Positions 28,905 through 37,359 of a stretch of 64,000 bases of DNA are shown in pieces. How positions within the stretch are numbered: the first letter of the stretch is position 1; each line of letters starts with the position of its first letter. A program made the position numbers and the translations under genes. The DNA comes from JANQMX01 sp965247175 (GTDB lineage Bacteria > Pseudomonadota > Alphaproteobacteria > Kiloniellales > DSM-21159), in the NCBI GenBank assembly GCA_965247175.1, contig OZ252006.1, forward strand, positions 4,216,001 to 4,280,000, given 5' to 3'. The notes under the pieces were generated by a model. That model was not told the DNA's origin. It was given only the letters and a program-made list of their open reading frames with translations, and did no database searches.

Positions 28905-29861
28905 ATGGCACAGATTCTAAAAATGGTGGGCCAGCGCCTTCTGCTGGGCTTGCTCACCCTGTTCGTCGTCTCCCTGATCATCTTTCTCGGCGTTGAGCTT
29001 CTGCCCGGCGACTTGGCCCAGGCGATCTTGGGCCAGGCTGCCACGCCGGAAACGGTGGCTGCCTTCCGCAAGGAGCTGAGGCTCGACCTGCCGGCCTACG
29101 AGCGCTACTTCGAGTGGCTCGGCGGCATGCTTCAGGGTGACTTTGGCCGATCTCTGGCGAACCAACGCGAGATATCGGAACTGCTGGGGGCCCGGCTTGA
29201 GAACACCTTGTTCCTGGCCGGCCTGGCGGCGGTGATTTCGGTGCCATTGGCGCTGACCCTCGGCATCCTGGCGGCGCTTTATCGCAACACGCTCTACGAT
29301 CGCACGGTCAACGTCGTAACCTTGACCTCGATCTCCTTTCCCGAGTTCTTCGTCGCCTACATTCTCATCCTCTTCCTGGCTATCCAGGCCGGCATCTTCC
29401 CGAGCATCTCCAACATCGGGCCCGATATCGGCTTCTGGGAGCGGGTCTACCGCACCATGTTGCCGGCGCTGACCCTGACCCTGGTGGTTGTGGCGCACAT
29501 GATGCGGATGACCCGGGCGGCGATCATCAACCTGCTGGCCAGTCCCTACATCGAGATGGCACGGCTCAAGGGGCTGTCGCCCAGCCGCATCATCATCCAC
29601 CATGCGCTGCCGAATGCCCTGGCCCCGATCATCAACGTGGTGGTGCTCAACATCGCCTACCTGATCGTCGGCGTGGTGGTGGTCGAGGTGGTCTTTGTCT
29701 ACCCCGGCCTCGGGCAGCTCCTGGTCGACTCGGTCTCCAAACGAGACCTGCCGGTGGTGCAGGCCTGTAGCCTGGTCTTTGCCATGACCTTCATCCTCCT
29801 CAACCTTCTGGCCGACGTTTTGTCCATCGTGACAAATCCGCGGCTGCTGCATCCCCGGTGA
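28905..29861 (+). CDS. ABC transporter permease, DppB/OppB type
   Basis: Inner-membrane permease of 318 residues with six predicted helices. The N-terminal MVGQRLLLGLLTLFVVSLII pattern and the GDFGRSLANQREISELL segment are typical of DppB-like subunits. The EAA coupling loop is MARLKGLSPSRIIIHHALPN near residue 220. It begins 20 bp after the binding-protein stop and pairs with the DppC-type permease nine bases downstream. Confidence 0.93.
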   Translation: MAQILKMVGQRLLLGLLTLFVVSLIIFLGVELLPGDLAQAILGQAATPETVAAFRKELRLDLPAYERYFEWLGGMLQGDFGRSLANQREISELLGARLENTLFLAGLAAVISVPLALTLGILAALYRNTLYDRTVNVVTLTSISFPEFFVAYILILFLAIQAGIFPSISNIGPDIGFWERVYRTMLPALTLTLVVVAHMMRMTRAAIINLLASPYIEMARLKGLSPSRIIIHHALPNALAPIINVVVLNIAYLIVGVVVVEVVFVYPGLGQLLVDSVSKRDLPVVQACSLVFAMTFILLNLLADVLSIVTNPRLLHPR

Positions 29862-29870
29862 GGTGGAACC

Positions 29871-30698
29871 ATGGCTGCTGCACTGAAACTGCTCCGCCAA
29901 GCACCCCTGACAGCCAAGTTCGGGTTGCTGGTCATCGTGACGTACATCGTCGTGGCTATGTTCGCGCCGGCGATCGCTCCCTACGGAGAGACCGAGGTGG
30001 TGGGCGCCGAGTACGAGGAGTCGAGTTCGGAGTTTCTGCTCGGAACCGACAATCTCGGGCGCGACATGCTCACCCGACTGGTCTACGGCGCGCGAAACAC
30101 AGTGGGAATCGCCTTCGTCACCACCTGTCTCGCGTTCCTCGTCGGGGGCATCCTGGGATTGCTCGCCTCCACGCTGGGGGGATGGGTCGACCAAGGCTTG
30201 GGGCGCGTTGTCGACGTCCTGATGGCGATACCACAGCTGATCTTCGCGCTGATGATATTGACCATCGTCGGTACCTCGGTCACCTCGCTGGTGCTTGTCA
30301 TTGCGTTGCTCGACTCGACCCGTGTGTTTCGATTAGCACGCGCCGTTTCCATGAACATCGTGGTGATGGAGTACGTCGAGGCGGCGAAGCTGCGCGGCGA
30401 GGGACTCTGGTGGATCATTCGGCATGAGATTCTGCCGAACATCATGCCACCGCTGGTCGCCGAGTTTGGCCTGCGCTTCTGCTTCGTCTTCCTCTTCATC
30501 AGCGCACTGAGCTTCCTCGGCCTGGGCATTCAGCCGCCGACGGCCGATTGGGGCAGCATGGTGCGCGACAATGCCACTCTCATCACTTACGGCATCACCA
30601 CGCCGCTCCTGCCGGCGGGTGCCATTGCCCTCCTGACGGTCGGCGTGAACTTCGTCGTCGACTGGTTCCTGCACAAGACGAGCGGACTGAAAGAATGA
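29871..30698 (+). CDS. ABC transporter permease, DppC/OppC type
   Basis: Second permease of the importer, 275 residues. The N-terminal APAIAPYGETEVVGAEY and the LGTDNLGRDMLTRLVYGAR motif are diagnostic of the DppC type. The EAA loop is YVEAAKLRGEGLWWIIRHEILPN, shown here only in part by its EAAKLRGEG core. Its last four bases overlap the ATPase start (ATGA at 30695), so stoichiometric translation is likely. Confidence 0.93.
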   Translation: MAAALKLLRQAPLTAKFGLLVIVTYIVVAMFAPAIAPYGETEVVGAEYEESSSEFLLGTDNLGRDMLTRLVYGARNTVGIAFVTTCLAFLVGGILGLLASTLGGWVDQGLGRVVDVLMAIPQLIFALMILTIVGTSVTSLVLVIALLDSTRVFRLARAVSMNIVVMEYVEAAKLRGEGLWWIIRHEILPNIMPPLVAEFGLRFCFVFLFISALSFLGLGIQPPTADWGSMVRDNATLITYGITTPLLPAGAIALLTVGVNFVVDWFLHKTSGLKE

Positions 30699-32359
30699 GC
30701 GACAGCAGCGACGCCAAGAAGGGCGATGTCCTGCTTGAGATGCGCGGCCTGCGCATCGAAGGCCGTGCCGAAGAACAGTGGAGTGAGATCGTCAAAGGGG
30801 TCGACATCACCCTGCGGCGCGGGGAGGTGCTCGGCCTGATCGGCGAGTCCGGCGCCGGCAAGTCGACGATCGGCTTGGCGGCCATGGGTTTCGCACGCGA
30901 CGGCTGCCGGTTGTCCGGCGGCACCATCGACTTCGACGGCATCGACCTGATGACGGCGAGCGAGGATACCAAGCGGGAGCTGCGAGGCGCGCGCATCGCT
31001 TATGTCGCGCAGAGCGCCGCGGCCGCTTTCAACCCTGCCCATCGCTTGATCGATCAGTACAGCGAGTCGCCGACGCAACACGGCGTCTTCGGTCGGGCGC
31101 AAGCAGAGGCCGATGCCAAGGAGCTCTACGGCCGTCTCCAGTTGCCCAATCCAAACGAGATCGGCTTTCGCTATCCGCACCAGGTGTCGGGCGGCCAGTT
31201 GCAGCGCGCCATGACGGCTATGGCCATGTCCTGCCGCCCCGATCTGATCATCTTCGATGAGCCCACGACGGCGCTGGACGTGACCACCCAGATCGAAGTG
31301 CTTTCGGCCATTCGCGATGTCGTCGAGCAGTTCGACACCGCGGCCATCTACATTACCCACGACCTTGCGGTGGTGGCGCAGATGGCCGACCGCATCATGG
31401 TGCTGCGCTACGGCAACCTGGTCGAGGAGTCCGACACCCGGGACATGTTGTTCAATCCCCAGGAGGATTACACCAAGTCGCTTTGGGCCGTGCGCAGCTT
31501 CCGCAAGGAGCCTGTGACCGAGCCAAAGGCCGAGGTGCCGATCCTGGAAGTCGACAACGTCACGGCCGCTTATGGCGACACGCCTGTGCTCTTCAACGTC
31601 GGCTTCGCTTTGGAGCGGCGGCGCACGGTAGCCGTTGTGGGCGAGTCCGGCAGTGGCAAGAGCACAACGGCGCGGGTCATCACCGGCTTGCTGCCGCCGA
31701 GCGAGGGGCAAATCCTCTATCAGGGAGAGGCCTTGCCGAAGGACTTCCGTCAGCGCAGCAAGGATCAGCTGCGCCACTGCCAGATGATCTATCAGATGGC
31801 GGATACAGCGCTGAACCCGAAGCAGCGGGTGCGCGATGTCATCGGTCGGCCGCTCGAATTCTATCTCGGCCTGAAAGGCGCCGAACGCGAGAAGAAGGTC
31901 CTCGAGCTGCTGGACATGATCGAACTGACGCCTGACTTCGCTGGACGTTTGCCGAGCGAGCTATCCGGCGGTCAGAAGCAGCGCATCTGCATCGCCCGCG
32001 CCCTGGCCGCCGAGCCGGAGATCATCATCTGCGATGAGGTGACCTCGGCGCTTGATCAGCTGGTTGCCGAAGAGATCCTCAAGCTGCTCGACCGGCTGCA
32101 GCAGGAGCTCAATCTCGCCTACATGTTCATCACCCACGACATTGCGACGGTTCGGGCCATCGCCGACGAGATCGTCGTCATGCTGCAGGGCCGGGTGGTG
32201 GAGAAGGGCGAGAAGGATACGGTCCTTTCGCCGCCGCATCACGAGTACACCGAGCTGCTGCTCTCCTCGGTGCCGGAGATGGACCCGGATTGGCTGACCC
32301 AGCTCCTGGAGCAGCGTGCTCGTGGAGAGGTAGTGTCCTCGGCGCCGACGGCAGGCTAG
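30695..32359 (+). CDS. ABC transporter ATP-binding protein with two fused nucleotide-binding domains
   Basis: A 554-residue fusion of the DppD-like and DppF-like ATPases. Domain 1 (about residues 10-270) has Walker A GESGAGKST, signature VSGGQLQRAM and Walker B LIIFDEPTTALD. Domain 2 (about 290-540) has Walker A GESGSGKST, signature LSGGQKQRIC and Walker B IIICDEVTSALD. Both domains look catalytically intact, as in YejF-type proteins. The oligopeptide family's C-terminal cysteine-rich region is reduced. It is the last gene of the importer operon, with the AT-rich island beginning just after it. Confidence 0.93.
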   Translation: MSDSSDAKKGDVLLEMRGLRIEGRAEEQWSEIVKGVDITLRRGEVLGLIGESGAGKSTIGLAAMGFARDGCRLSGGTIDFDGIDLMTASEDTKRELRGARIAYVAQSAAAAFNPAHRLIDQYSESPTQHGVFGRAQAEADAKELYGRLQLPNPNEIGFRYPHQVSGGQLQRAMTAMAMSCRPDLIIFDEPTTALDVTTQIEVLSAIRDVVEQFDTAAIYITHDLAVVAQMADRIMVLRYGNLVEESDTRDMLFNPQEDYTKSLWAVRSFRKEPVTEPKAEVPILEVDNVTAAYGDTPVLFNVGFALERRRTVAVVGESGSGKSTTARVITGLLPPSEGQILYQGEALPKDFRQRSKDQLRHCQMIYQMADTALNPKQRVRDVIGRPLEFYLGLKGAEREKKVLELLDMIELTPDFAGRLPSELSGGQKQRICIARALAAEPEIIICDEVTSALDQLVAEEILKLLDRLQQELNLAYMFITHDIATVRAIADEIVVMLQGRVVEKGEKDTVLSPPHHEYTELLLSSVPEMDPDWLTQLLEQRARGEVVSSAPTAG

Positions 32360-32394
32360 GTTCAGGCAGGCTCGGAAACAAATGTAATTCTTCT

Positions 32395-33159
32395 TTACTT
32401 AGACAATAGTAGATCTTCAGAAGCAGATAAATCAAAGTTCAGCGCATCTCCAGCTATCCCGGCTTGAGAATCGTCAGAGAAAAATACTTGAACTGTCTTG
32501 ATACAGACATTTAGAGGCTCTGAAGCAGTAACTTCTAGTGTATAGGAACCGCCAGCCCTGTAACCAAAAGAGGGATTAATCTTCAATAACTCATCTATTG
32601 ATACGTTACCAAAGAGCTGTACCTTATCTTCATCTGAGAAATTGAACTTAATGTTTCTCGACAGAATTGAATCGCGAACAATGAAGTATCTACTGTTTTT
32701 CTCACGAGGCAATTTAGAAATAAACTCCTTCAAACTGTTCCACACGGTATCGTCCATTTGTACCCAAACAGCACTCTTCGAAAAAGAAATGTATGTTGTC
32801 TGTTCGGAATTGAATTCTGCTCCAACTTTTGTCTCGGCAAACTCACCTAGCGCAGCTAAAAGCGTAGCATTAGCATCAACGGAGAAAACTGCATTCGTGC
32901 GATACTCGCCAAACACGGTCTCATAATCTTTAAGAAGAGGTTTAACTTCTTCCGACATGTCTCTAGCCAAGTGCTCGATACCATCCATGTCTCGCCGAAA
33001 TATGTACCCAGGGCTATAGGCTGCTGTCGGAGCACTAGTACAAACATAGCCTTGCGGAATAAACGTTTTGGAAAAGCGAGGTGCAAGAGGAACCGGATGA
33101 GAGCAGCCGACAAGAATCGAGACTAGCCCTACCGAGAGAAAGATAGTTTTGTAAGTCAC
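32395..33159 (-). CDS. Lipoprotein of unknown function (island gene B)
   Basis: A 254-residue predicted lipoprotein. The signal peptide ends in LVGC (cysteine at residue 19), and serine at +2 favours outer-membrane sorting. I recognise no family. The mature protein looks soluble and mixed alpha/beta. An acidic helical segment at about residues 60-85 is followed by strand-rich sequence, and the C-terminal part contains GGSYTLEVTASEPLNVCI, which reads like a beta-sandwich. One extra cysteine pair is possible. Its ATG overlaps the stop of the upstream metallopeptidase gene (ATGA, 33156-33159), so the two are translationally coupled and probably act together. Base composition and codon use are unlike the flanking genes. 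Confidence 0.75.
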   Translation of the reverse strand: MTYKTIFLSVGLVSILVGCSHPVPLAPRFSKTFIPQGYVCTSAPTAAYSPGYIFRRDMDGIEHLARDMSEEVKPLLKDYETVFGEYRTNAVFSVDANATLLAALGEFAETKVGAEFNSEQTTYISFSKSAVWVQMDDTVWNSLKEFISKLPREKNSRYFIVRDSILSRNIKFNFSDEDKVQLFGNVSIDELLKINPSFGYRAGGSYTLEVTASEPLNVCIKTVQVFFSDDSQAGIAGDALNFDLSASEDLLLSK

Positions 33160-34325
33160 TGTGACGCTCCCTTCATTGCTTTTGCAAATTCGCGCTCAAT
33201 AAACTGATCTAAGTGATCGACTCTCTCCTCGGCCGAAGGGTAACATTCACCATGAATTTCGCCTTGATCAACGTATCCTAAAAAAAGTCTATAGCCAGGA
33301 GAGCTATTTGCGAGAGCTTTAAAAATAAATAAGTAAAAATATTCTTCGTTTATATTCAGAGTTTTTGTATCAGGGTCAGTATTTCTTTTGATGATTTCTC
33401 TTGCATAGTGCCGTTTTCGTAGTATTGGTTCTATTGCCCAAATTCCTATTCTGTCAGCTATAATCTCATCTTTCTTTTTCTCCTCGCAAGAAGCATTTGG
33501 TGGAATTGGATATGTTAAATGATACAATTCATGCCCCATTACCCAGAGCACGGCCGCCTCGAAGTTAAAATTGTGGGTTATCATCCCCGCAATGGTTTCC
33601 AAAATATAAATAAAAGTAGCATACTCCTCTCTTTCTTTTTGGGTAACTTTGGCCCAGTCCTGTGGGAACACGTGGCGTTGGGAATGCTCCACAATCTCCA
33701 GCATTTTTTCATGGTTGCGTTGTCTAATATTCTCAAATACGAAATTGAAATTTTCTATTACAAAGTCTTTGCAAACCTGCTCAAAGAAACTTAATGAAAA
33801 TTTTAGAAAGGGATAACCGGCGTGAATATCTGATACAACTGGGTAGCGTTGTCTGGGGTCTATTTGTAAGGTTGGAGGTTCAAAAAGTGGACTTCTGAAC
33901 CTTCTGTCCCGCTTCCGCCGGAGGTCCTCATCCGAGCTTTTGAATCCCGCCCAGTTACTAAAGAAATCAACGTTCCTTAGGTTGGCTACAAGTCGGCTAA
34001 CCTGTCGGCGAAGGAGCTTTTCTGTTCTATCTTTCCAAGTGAGACTTTTTCTATCGGTGCATGTTTGAAAGTACGGCAATTGATCATACAATTCTTCGGT
34101 AAATACGGTAGCATTTTCAATCGAATCAACTTCATGCTGGAATCCGGAAAATTTAAAGTCGCTCCGGCATTTGAATGCGGAGTAATGATAAGCTGTATTT
34201 TGTGGGCAGACTTGCAGAATAGCTTGATTGCAAGAACACAAAAGCAGAAGTAGAATAACGCTCGGTAGAACAGCAAAAGTGTTCTTTGGCGCGGAAGAAA
34301 AGTGACATCTGGAAAACCAAGTCAT
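33156..34325 (-). CDS. Putative zinc metallopeptidase lipoprotein (island gene A)
   Basis: A 389-residue protein, probably a lipoprotein: a hydrophobic stretch at about 18-30 ends LLCSC, with the modified cysteine near residue 32. The key motif is GHELYHL at residues 264-270 (HExxH). DEIIAD at 286-291 follows 18 residues after the second histidine, an arrangement like the ExxAD third-ligand motif of gluzincins such as M48. The rest is helical, charged and unfamiliar, with several cysteines. I cannot assign it to a named family. The ATG at 34325 has GGAG about 10 bases upstream and a promoter-like sequence beyond. The second lipoprotein is coupled downstream. Confidence 0.75.
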   Translation of the reverse strand: MTWFSRCHFSSAPKNTFAVLPSVILLLLLCSCNQAILQVCPQNTAYHYSAFKCRSDFKFSGFQHEVDSIENATVFTEELYDQLPYFQTCTDRKSLTWKDRTEKLLRRQVSRLVANLRNVDFFSNWAGFKSSDEDLRRKRDRRFRSPLFEPPTLQIDPRQRYPVVSDIHAGYPFLKFSLSFFEQVCKDFVIENFNFVFENIRQRNHEKMLEIVEHSQRHVFPQDWAKVTQKEREEYATFIYILETIAGMITHNFNFEAAVLWVMGHELYHLTYPIPPNASCEEKKKDEIIADRIGIWAIEPILRKRHYAREIIKRNTDPDTKTLNINEEYFYLFIFKALANSSPGYRLFLGYVDQGEIHGECYPSAEERVDHLDQFIEREFAKAMKGASQ

Positions 34326-34359
34326 GTCGAGCTAACTCCAATCAGAGCTAGGCTGCGCA

Positions 34360-34387
34360 ACTCTAGCGTTTATTTTGGGAATGTCAA
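34360..34387 (-). promoter_or_regulatory. Promoter candidate for the AT-rich lipoprotein/metallopeptidase pair
   Basis: On the minus strand, a perfect -35 box TTGACA (34387-34382) is followed after 16 bases by TAGAGT (34365-34360), four of six matches to the -10 consensus. It lies about 35 bases before the start codon. It would give the island genes their own transcription, independent of the M48 gene upstream on the same strand. Confidence 0.55.
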
Positions 34388-34431
34388 CTTTAGGCAGATG
34401 ATTTGCAGTGCTGCGGTCGTCTCCCTCTTGG

Positions 34432-35928
34432 CTAAGACGTCACCACCTTGATCTCGTCCACGCCGGCCAGGGTGTCCCCTTGGCCGAGATCGTTGATCAG
34501 GCGAAAGACGTCATCGTTGAAGCGTCCGTAGGGCATGGTGGAGGCGAGGCGATCGACGCTGTCGTTCGACTCGACGGGCACCACGATGACGCGGAAGGGT
34601 TTGATCTTGCTGGCTTCCTCGGCACTCAGGCGGCGGAAGCTGTAGACCGAGTCGCGGATCGCCGAATCGAGCTGGCCGGCGACCGACACCGGGGTGGCAT
34701 AGAGCATGCGATAGACACGGCCGCTGTCGGCCTCGATGGCGACCAGGCGGAAGGAGATGTCCCTGCCGTCCTGGCGTTGGCGCACTGTCGCTGTCGCTCC
34801 CTGCAAGCCGTTGACGGTAATGGCCTGCTGGTTGCTCAAGCGCGCACCCTTGGCCCATTCGTTGCTGATGTAGCCGGCAGGGTCGCGGCTGTTCTGCATG
34901 CGCGCCATGGTGAAGATCATCTGCGCGCCCTGCGGGCCGCGGGCGATGACGGCGTTGGGCTGATTGATCAGGCTGTAGCCTTGCGGCGCCTTGAAGGCGA
35001 AGCGCAGTTCCGGATGCTCGAAGCTGTTGCCGCGGACGATGCCCTGCTTCGGCGAGTCGCCATAGATCATGCCGTTGATTTCCTGGAGATACTCGGCGCG
35101 ATCCAGGCGGCCGTCGGGAATGTAGGCATTGGCAGCCAGGCTACCGGCTTGGCGCACCCGCTCGGCAGGCTGCGGGTGGGTCGCCATGATGTCGAAAGAA
35201 TCGACGGAGTCGGGCGAGCGGCCGGCCATCTCCGCATCGAGCCGGCTGTTGTCGCGCAGGGTCGCCAGGAAGGCGACCATGGCCTCGGGATCGTAACCGG
35301 CCCGCGACATGTAGCGGATGCCGAGCTCGTCGGCTTCCAGCTCCTGCGAGCGGGAGTAGCCCTGGATGGCGACGGTGGCCGCTGTGCCGGTCAGCTGCTG
35401 CCCGGCCTGCGCCCCGAGACTGCCGCCCAGCACGGCGCCCAGGATTGTGGCGCCCATGACGCCGATTTGCGCCGCCTGGGCGCTGGCGATGCGCTCGGCC
35501 GTGTGGCGGGCGGTGACATGACCAACCTCGTGCGCCAGAACGCCGGCAACCTCGGCCTCATTGCTGGCCAGTGCCAGCAGGCCGCGGGAGATGGCGATCT
35601 TGCCGCCCGGTAGTGCGAAGGCGTTGACGATGGGCGAGTCCAGCACCGTGAACTCGTAGGGCAGGTCCGTGACTTCGGAGCGAGCAGCGACGTCGTTTCC
35701 GATGCTGGTGATATAGCTTTGCAGGCGCTGATTCTCGTAAGCGCCACCGAACTGCGCCACCAGCTTGGGATATTCTTCCTGACCCAGCCGAATTTCGTCG
35801 TCCCGGTCCATGAAGCCGGTGAAGCTGGTGTCGCCTGTCGCCGGGTTCGTCGAGACGCAGCCGCAGAGCGGCACGAAGGCGGCTCCCGCCAGAAGCGCTT
35901 TGTTGAAATGCCTGCGACTGCAATTCAT
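34432..35928 (-). CDS. M48-family zinc metallopeptidase lipoprotein
   Basis: A 498-residue M48 peptidase, probably an envelope quality-control protease of the BepA/LoiP kind. The N terminus has an RRHFNKALLAG Tat-like start and a lipobox ending in C24 (PLCGC). Zinc motifs are HEVGH (H133, E134, H137) and the third-ligand block ELEAD (about E197-D201). The conserved VNAFALPGGKIAISRGLL segment is upstream. The C-terminal approximately 230 residues form an extra domain with PKQGIVRGNSFEHPELRFAF, seen in alphaproteobacterial members. Base composition is like the bulk genome, in contrast to the adjacent AT-rich pair. Confidence 0.93.
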   Translation of the reverse strand: MNCSRRHFNKALLAGAAFVPLCGCVSTNPATGDTSFTGFMDRDDEIRLGQEEYPKLVAQFGGAYENQRLQSYITSIGNDVAARSEVTDLPYEFTVLDSPIVNAFALPGGKIAISRGLLALASNEAEVAGVLAHEVGHVTARHTAERIASAQAAQIGVMGATILGAVLGGSLGAQAGQQLTGTAATVAIQGYSRSQELEADELGIRYMSRAGYDPEAMVAFLATLRDNSRLDAEMAGRSPDSVDSFDIMATHPQPAERVRQAGSLAANAYIPDGRLDRAEYLQEINGMIYGDSPKQGIVRGNSFEHPELRFAFKAPQGYSLINQPNAVIARGPQGAQMIFTMARMQNSRDPAGYISNEWAKGARLSNQQAITVNGLQGATATVRQRQDGRDISFRLVAIEADSGRVYRMLYATPVSVAGQLDSAIRDSVYSFRRLSAEEASKIKPFRVIVVPVESNDSVDRLASTMPYGRFNDDVFRLINDLGQGDTLAGVDEIKVVTS

Positions 35929-36117
35929 GGCTGCCTCCTCACCCCTGCAGCGTATGGTCCCGTCACCGCGCAGTCTGCCGCGAGATTGGGGCCGAATCTA
36001 GAACCCCACTCAACCCTTGTACTACGGTTACGGCGTGGGTTTTCTCCCCGCCCTATTGACGGCCGTCGACGATCATCAGCCGAGGAAGGACTTGCATCGC
36101 CTCGCTCGTTGCGCTGA

Positions 36118-37263
36118 GTGAACGCGATGACGAGCGAAGCCGTTCCCAAGTTGAGCGAAGCAGGCGCGGAAAAGGAGCTGCGCGTCCGCAGCGGCCCGAG
36201 CACCTGGCTGCTGATGGGACGGAAGGAAGGCGACAACCGCCAGCTCCAGGCTTTGGCCGAGAGGCTGGGCTGGGCATACGAAACCAAGCGGTTCGCCTAC
36301 CGCCGGAGTGAGTTGCTCACCAACCTGTTGCTCGGACCAAACCTTCACGGAATGCGCGCTGCGCAGTCGAGCCCCCTCGGCCCGCCCTGGCCGGAGCTCA
36401 TCCTGACCGCCGGCCGACGCAACGAGCCCATCGCCCGTTGGATCCGGCAGCAGTCCGGAGGCCGGACCAAACTGGTGCACCTCGGTCGCCCCTGGGCGCG
36501 GCCGGAAGCCTTCGATCTCATCGTCACCACGCCGCAGTATCGTTTGCCGCCGCGTGCCAACATCCTCGAGAACGAAACAGTCATTCATGGCTTGGAGCCG
36601 GAAAGGCTTGAGGAGGCCGCCCGGGCCTTGCAAGCCAGGCTGTCGGAGATGCCGCGGCCCTTGATCGCGGTCCTGGTGGGCGGCAGCGCCGGGCCCTTTA
36701 CGCTGGATGCGGAGAACGCGCAGCGCTTGGCTGACGAGGCGAAGGCGCTGGCCGAGCGGCAGGGCGGCACATTGCTCGTCACGACCAGCGCCAGAACGGA
36801 GCCGGAGGCGGTCGAGGCCTTACGGCGGGCGCTGCCAGGAGCCGGTCTGTTCTATGCTTGGAAATCCGGCGATGCAGAGAATCCTTACCTCGGCCTGCTC
36901 AGCCTAGCGGATGTCCTGGTCGCGTCGGGGGAGAGCATCTCCATGGCGACCGAGGCCTGTGCCACCGGTAAGCCGGTCTATCTCTTCGACCTGGGACGTA
37001 GCTGGTTCTCCATGCGCCGTCCGGCCCGTCTGCCGAGTCTATCGGAGCTTCTGGCTGATTTCGACCGTCGCGCCCTTATCTATCGACTAGCGCTTACCTT
37101 TGGGCCGCGGCGCCTTGTGCGCGACTTGCAGGTCGTGCCGGAGCGGCTGGTCGCCAGCGGCCGGGCGGCTTGGCTCGGCGATTCGGCGCCGGCTGGCAGC
37201 CCGCCGCCCCTGCGGGATCTGGAGCGGGCGGCAGAGGCTGTGGAGAAGCTGTTCGCGGATTGA
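36118..37263 (+). CDS. ELM1-family protein (GT-B-like), first copy
   Basis: A 381-residue protein (378 if the ATG at 36127 is used in place of the GTG at 36118) of the mitochondrial fission ELM1 family, which has a glycosyltransferase-like fold. Signature stretches are LLMGRKEGDNRQLQALAERL at the N terminus, WPELILTAGRRNEPIARWIR, TKLVHLGRPW, FDLIVTTPQYRLP and, near the C terminus, NPYLGLLSLADVLVASGESISM. In bacteria these genes tend to lie near LPS or cell-envelope loci. The reaction is not established. It starts a plus-strand block with the HisA-like gene, and a second copy lies at 40371-41465. Confidence 0.87.
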   Translation: MNAMTSEAVPKLSEAGAEKELRVRSGPSTWLLMGRKEGDNRQLQALAERLGWAYETKRFAYRRSELLTNLLLGPNLHGMRAAQSSPLGPPWPELILTAGRRNEPIARWIRQQSGGRTKLVHLGRPWARPEAFDLIVTTPQYRLPPRANILENETVIHGLEPERLEEAARALQARLSEMPRPLIAVLVGGSAGPFTLDAENAQRLADEAKALAERQGGTLLVTTSARTEPEAVEALRRALPGAGLFYAWKSGDAENPYLGLLSLADVLVASGESISMATEACATGKPVYLFDLGRSWFSMRRPARLPSLSELLADFDRRALIYRLALTFGPRRLVRDLQVVPERLVASGRAAWLGDSAPAGSPPPLRDLERAAEAVEKLFAD

Positions 37264-37359
37264 CCATAATGCGCCGCTGAGACGTGTTAGTATCGGCGGC
37301 AAAGAGTGTATCGCCCACGCTCTAAGCGCGTTGGGGCGTAACTAGGGAGGGACGAGACC

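Larger units (their letters stand above)
32360..34431 (-). other. AT-rich island carrying a lipoprotein/metallopeptidase gene pair
   Basis: About 2 kb of conspicuously AT-rich sequence sits between the GC-rich importer operon and the GC-rich M48 gene. Codon use shifts to AAA, AAT, ATT, TTA and AGA, which the neighbours avoid. It contains only two coupled genes on the minus strand and their promoter candidate. I saw no integrase, transposase, tRNA target or flanking repeats by eye. Horizontal acquisition is the simplest explanation. Confidence 0.75.

Noticed and set aside
28917..30194. 425-residue antisense frame across the two ABC permeases
   Set aside because: It is a hydrophilic, His/Asp-rich complement of membrane-helix codons with no independent signal.
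32360..34431. Prophage or insertion sequence
   Set aside because: No integrase, transposase, phage structural gene, tRNA target or terminal repeat was found by eye. Only unusual composition supports transfer.
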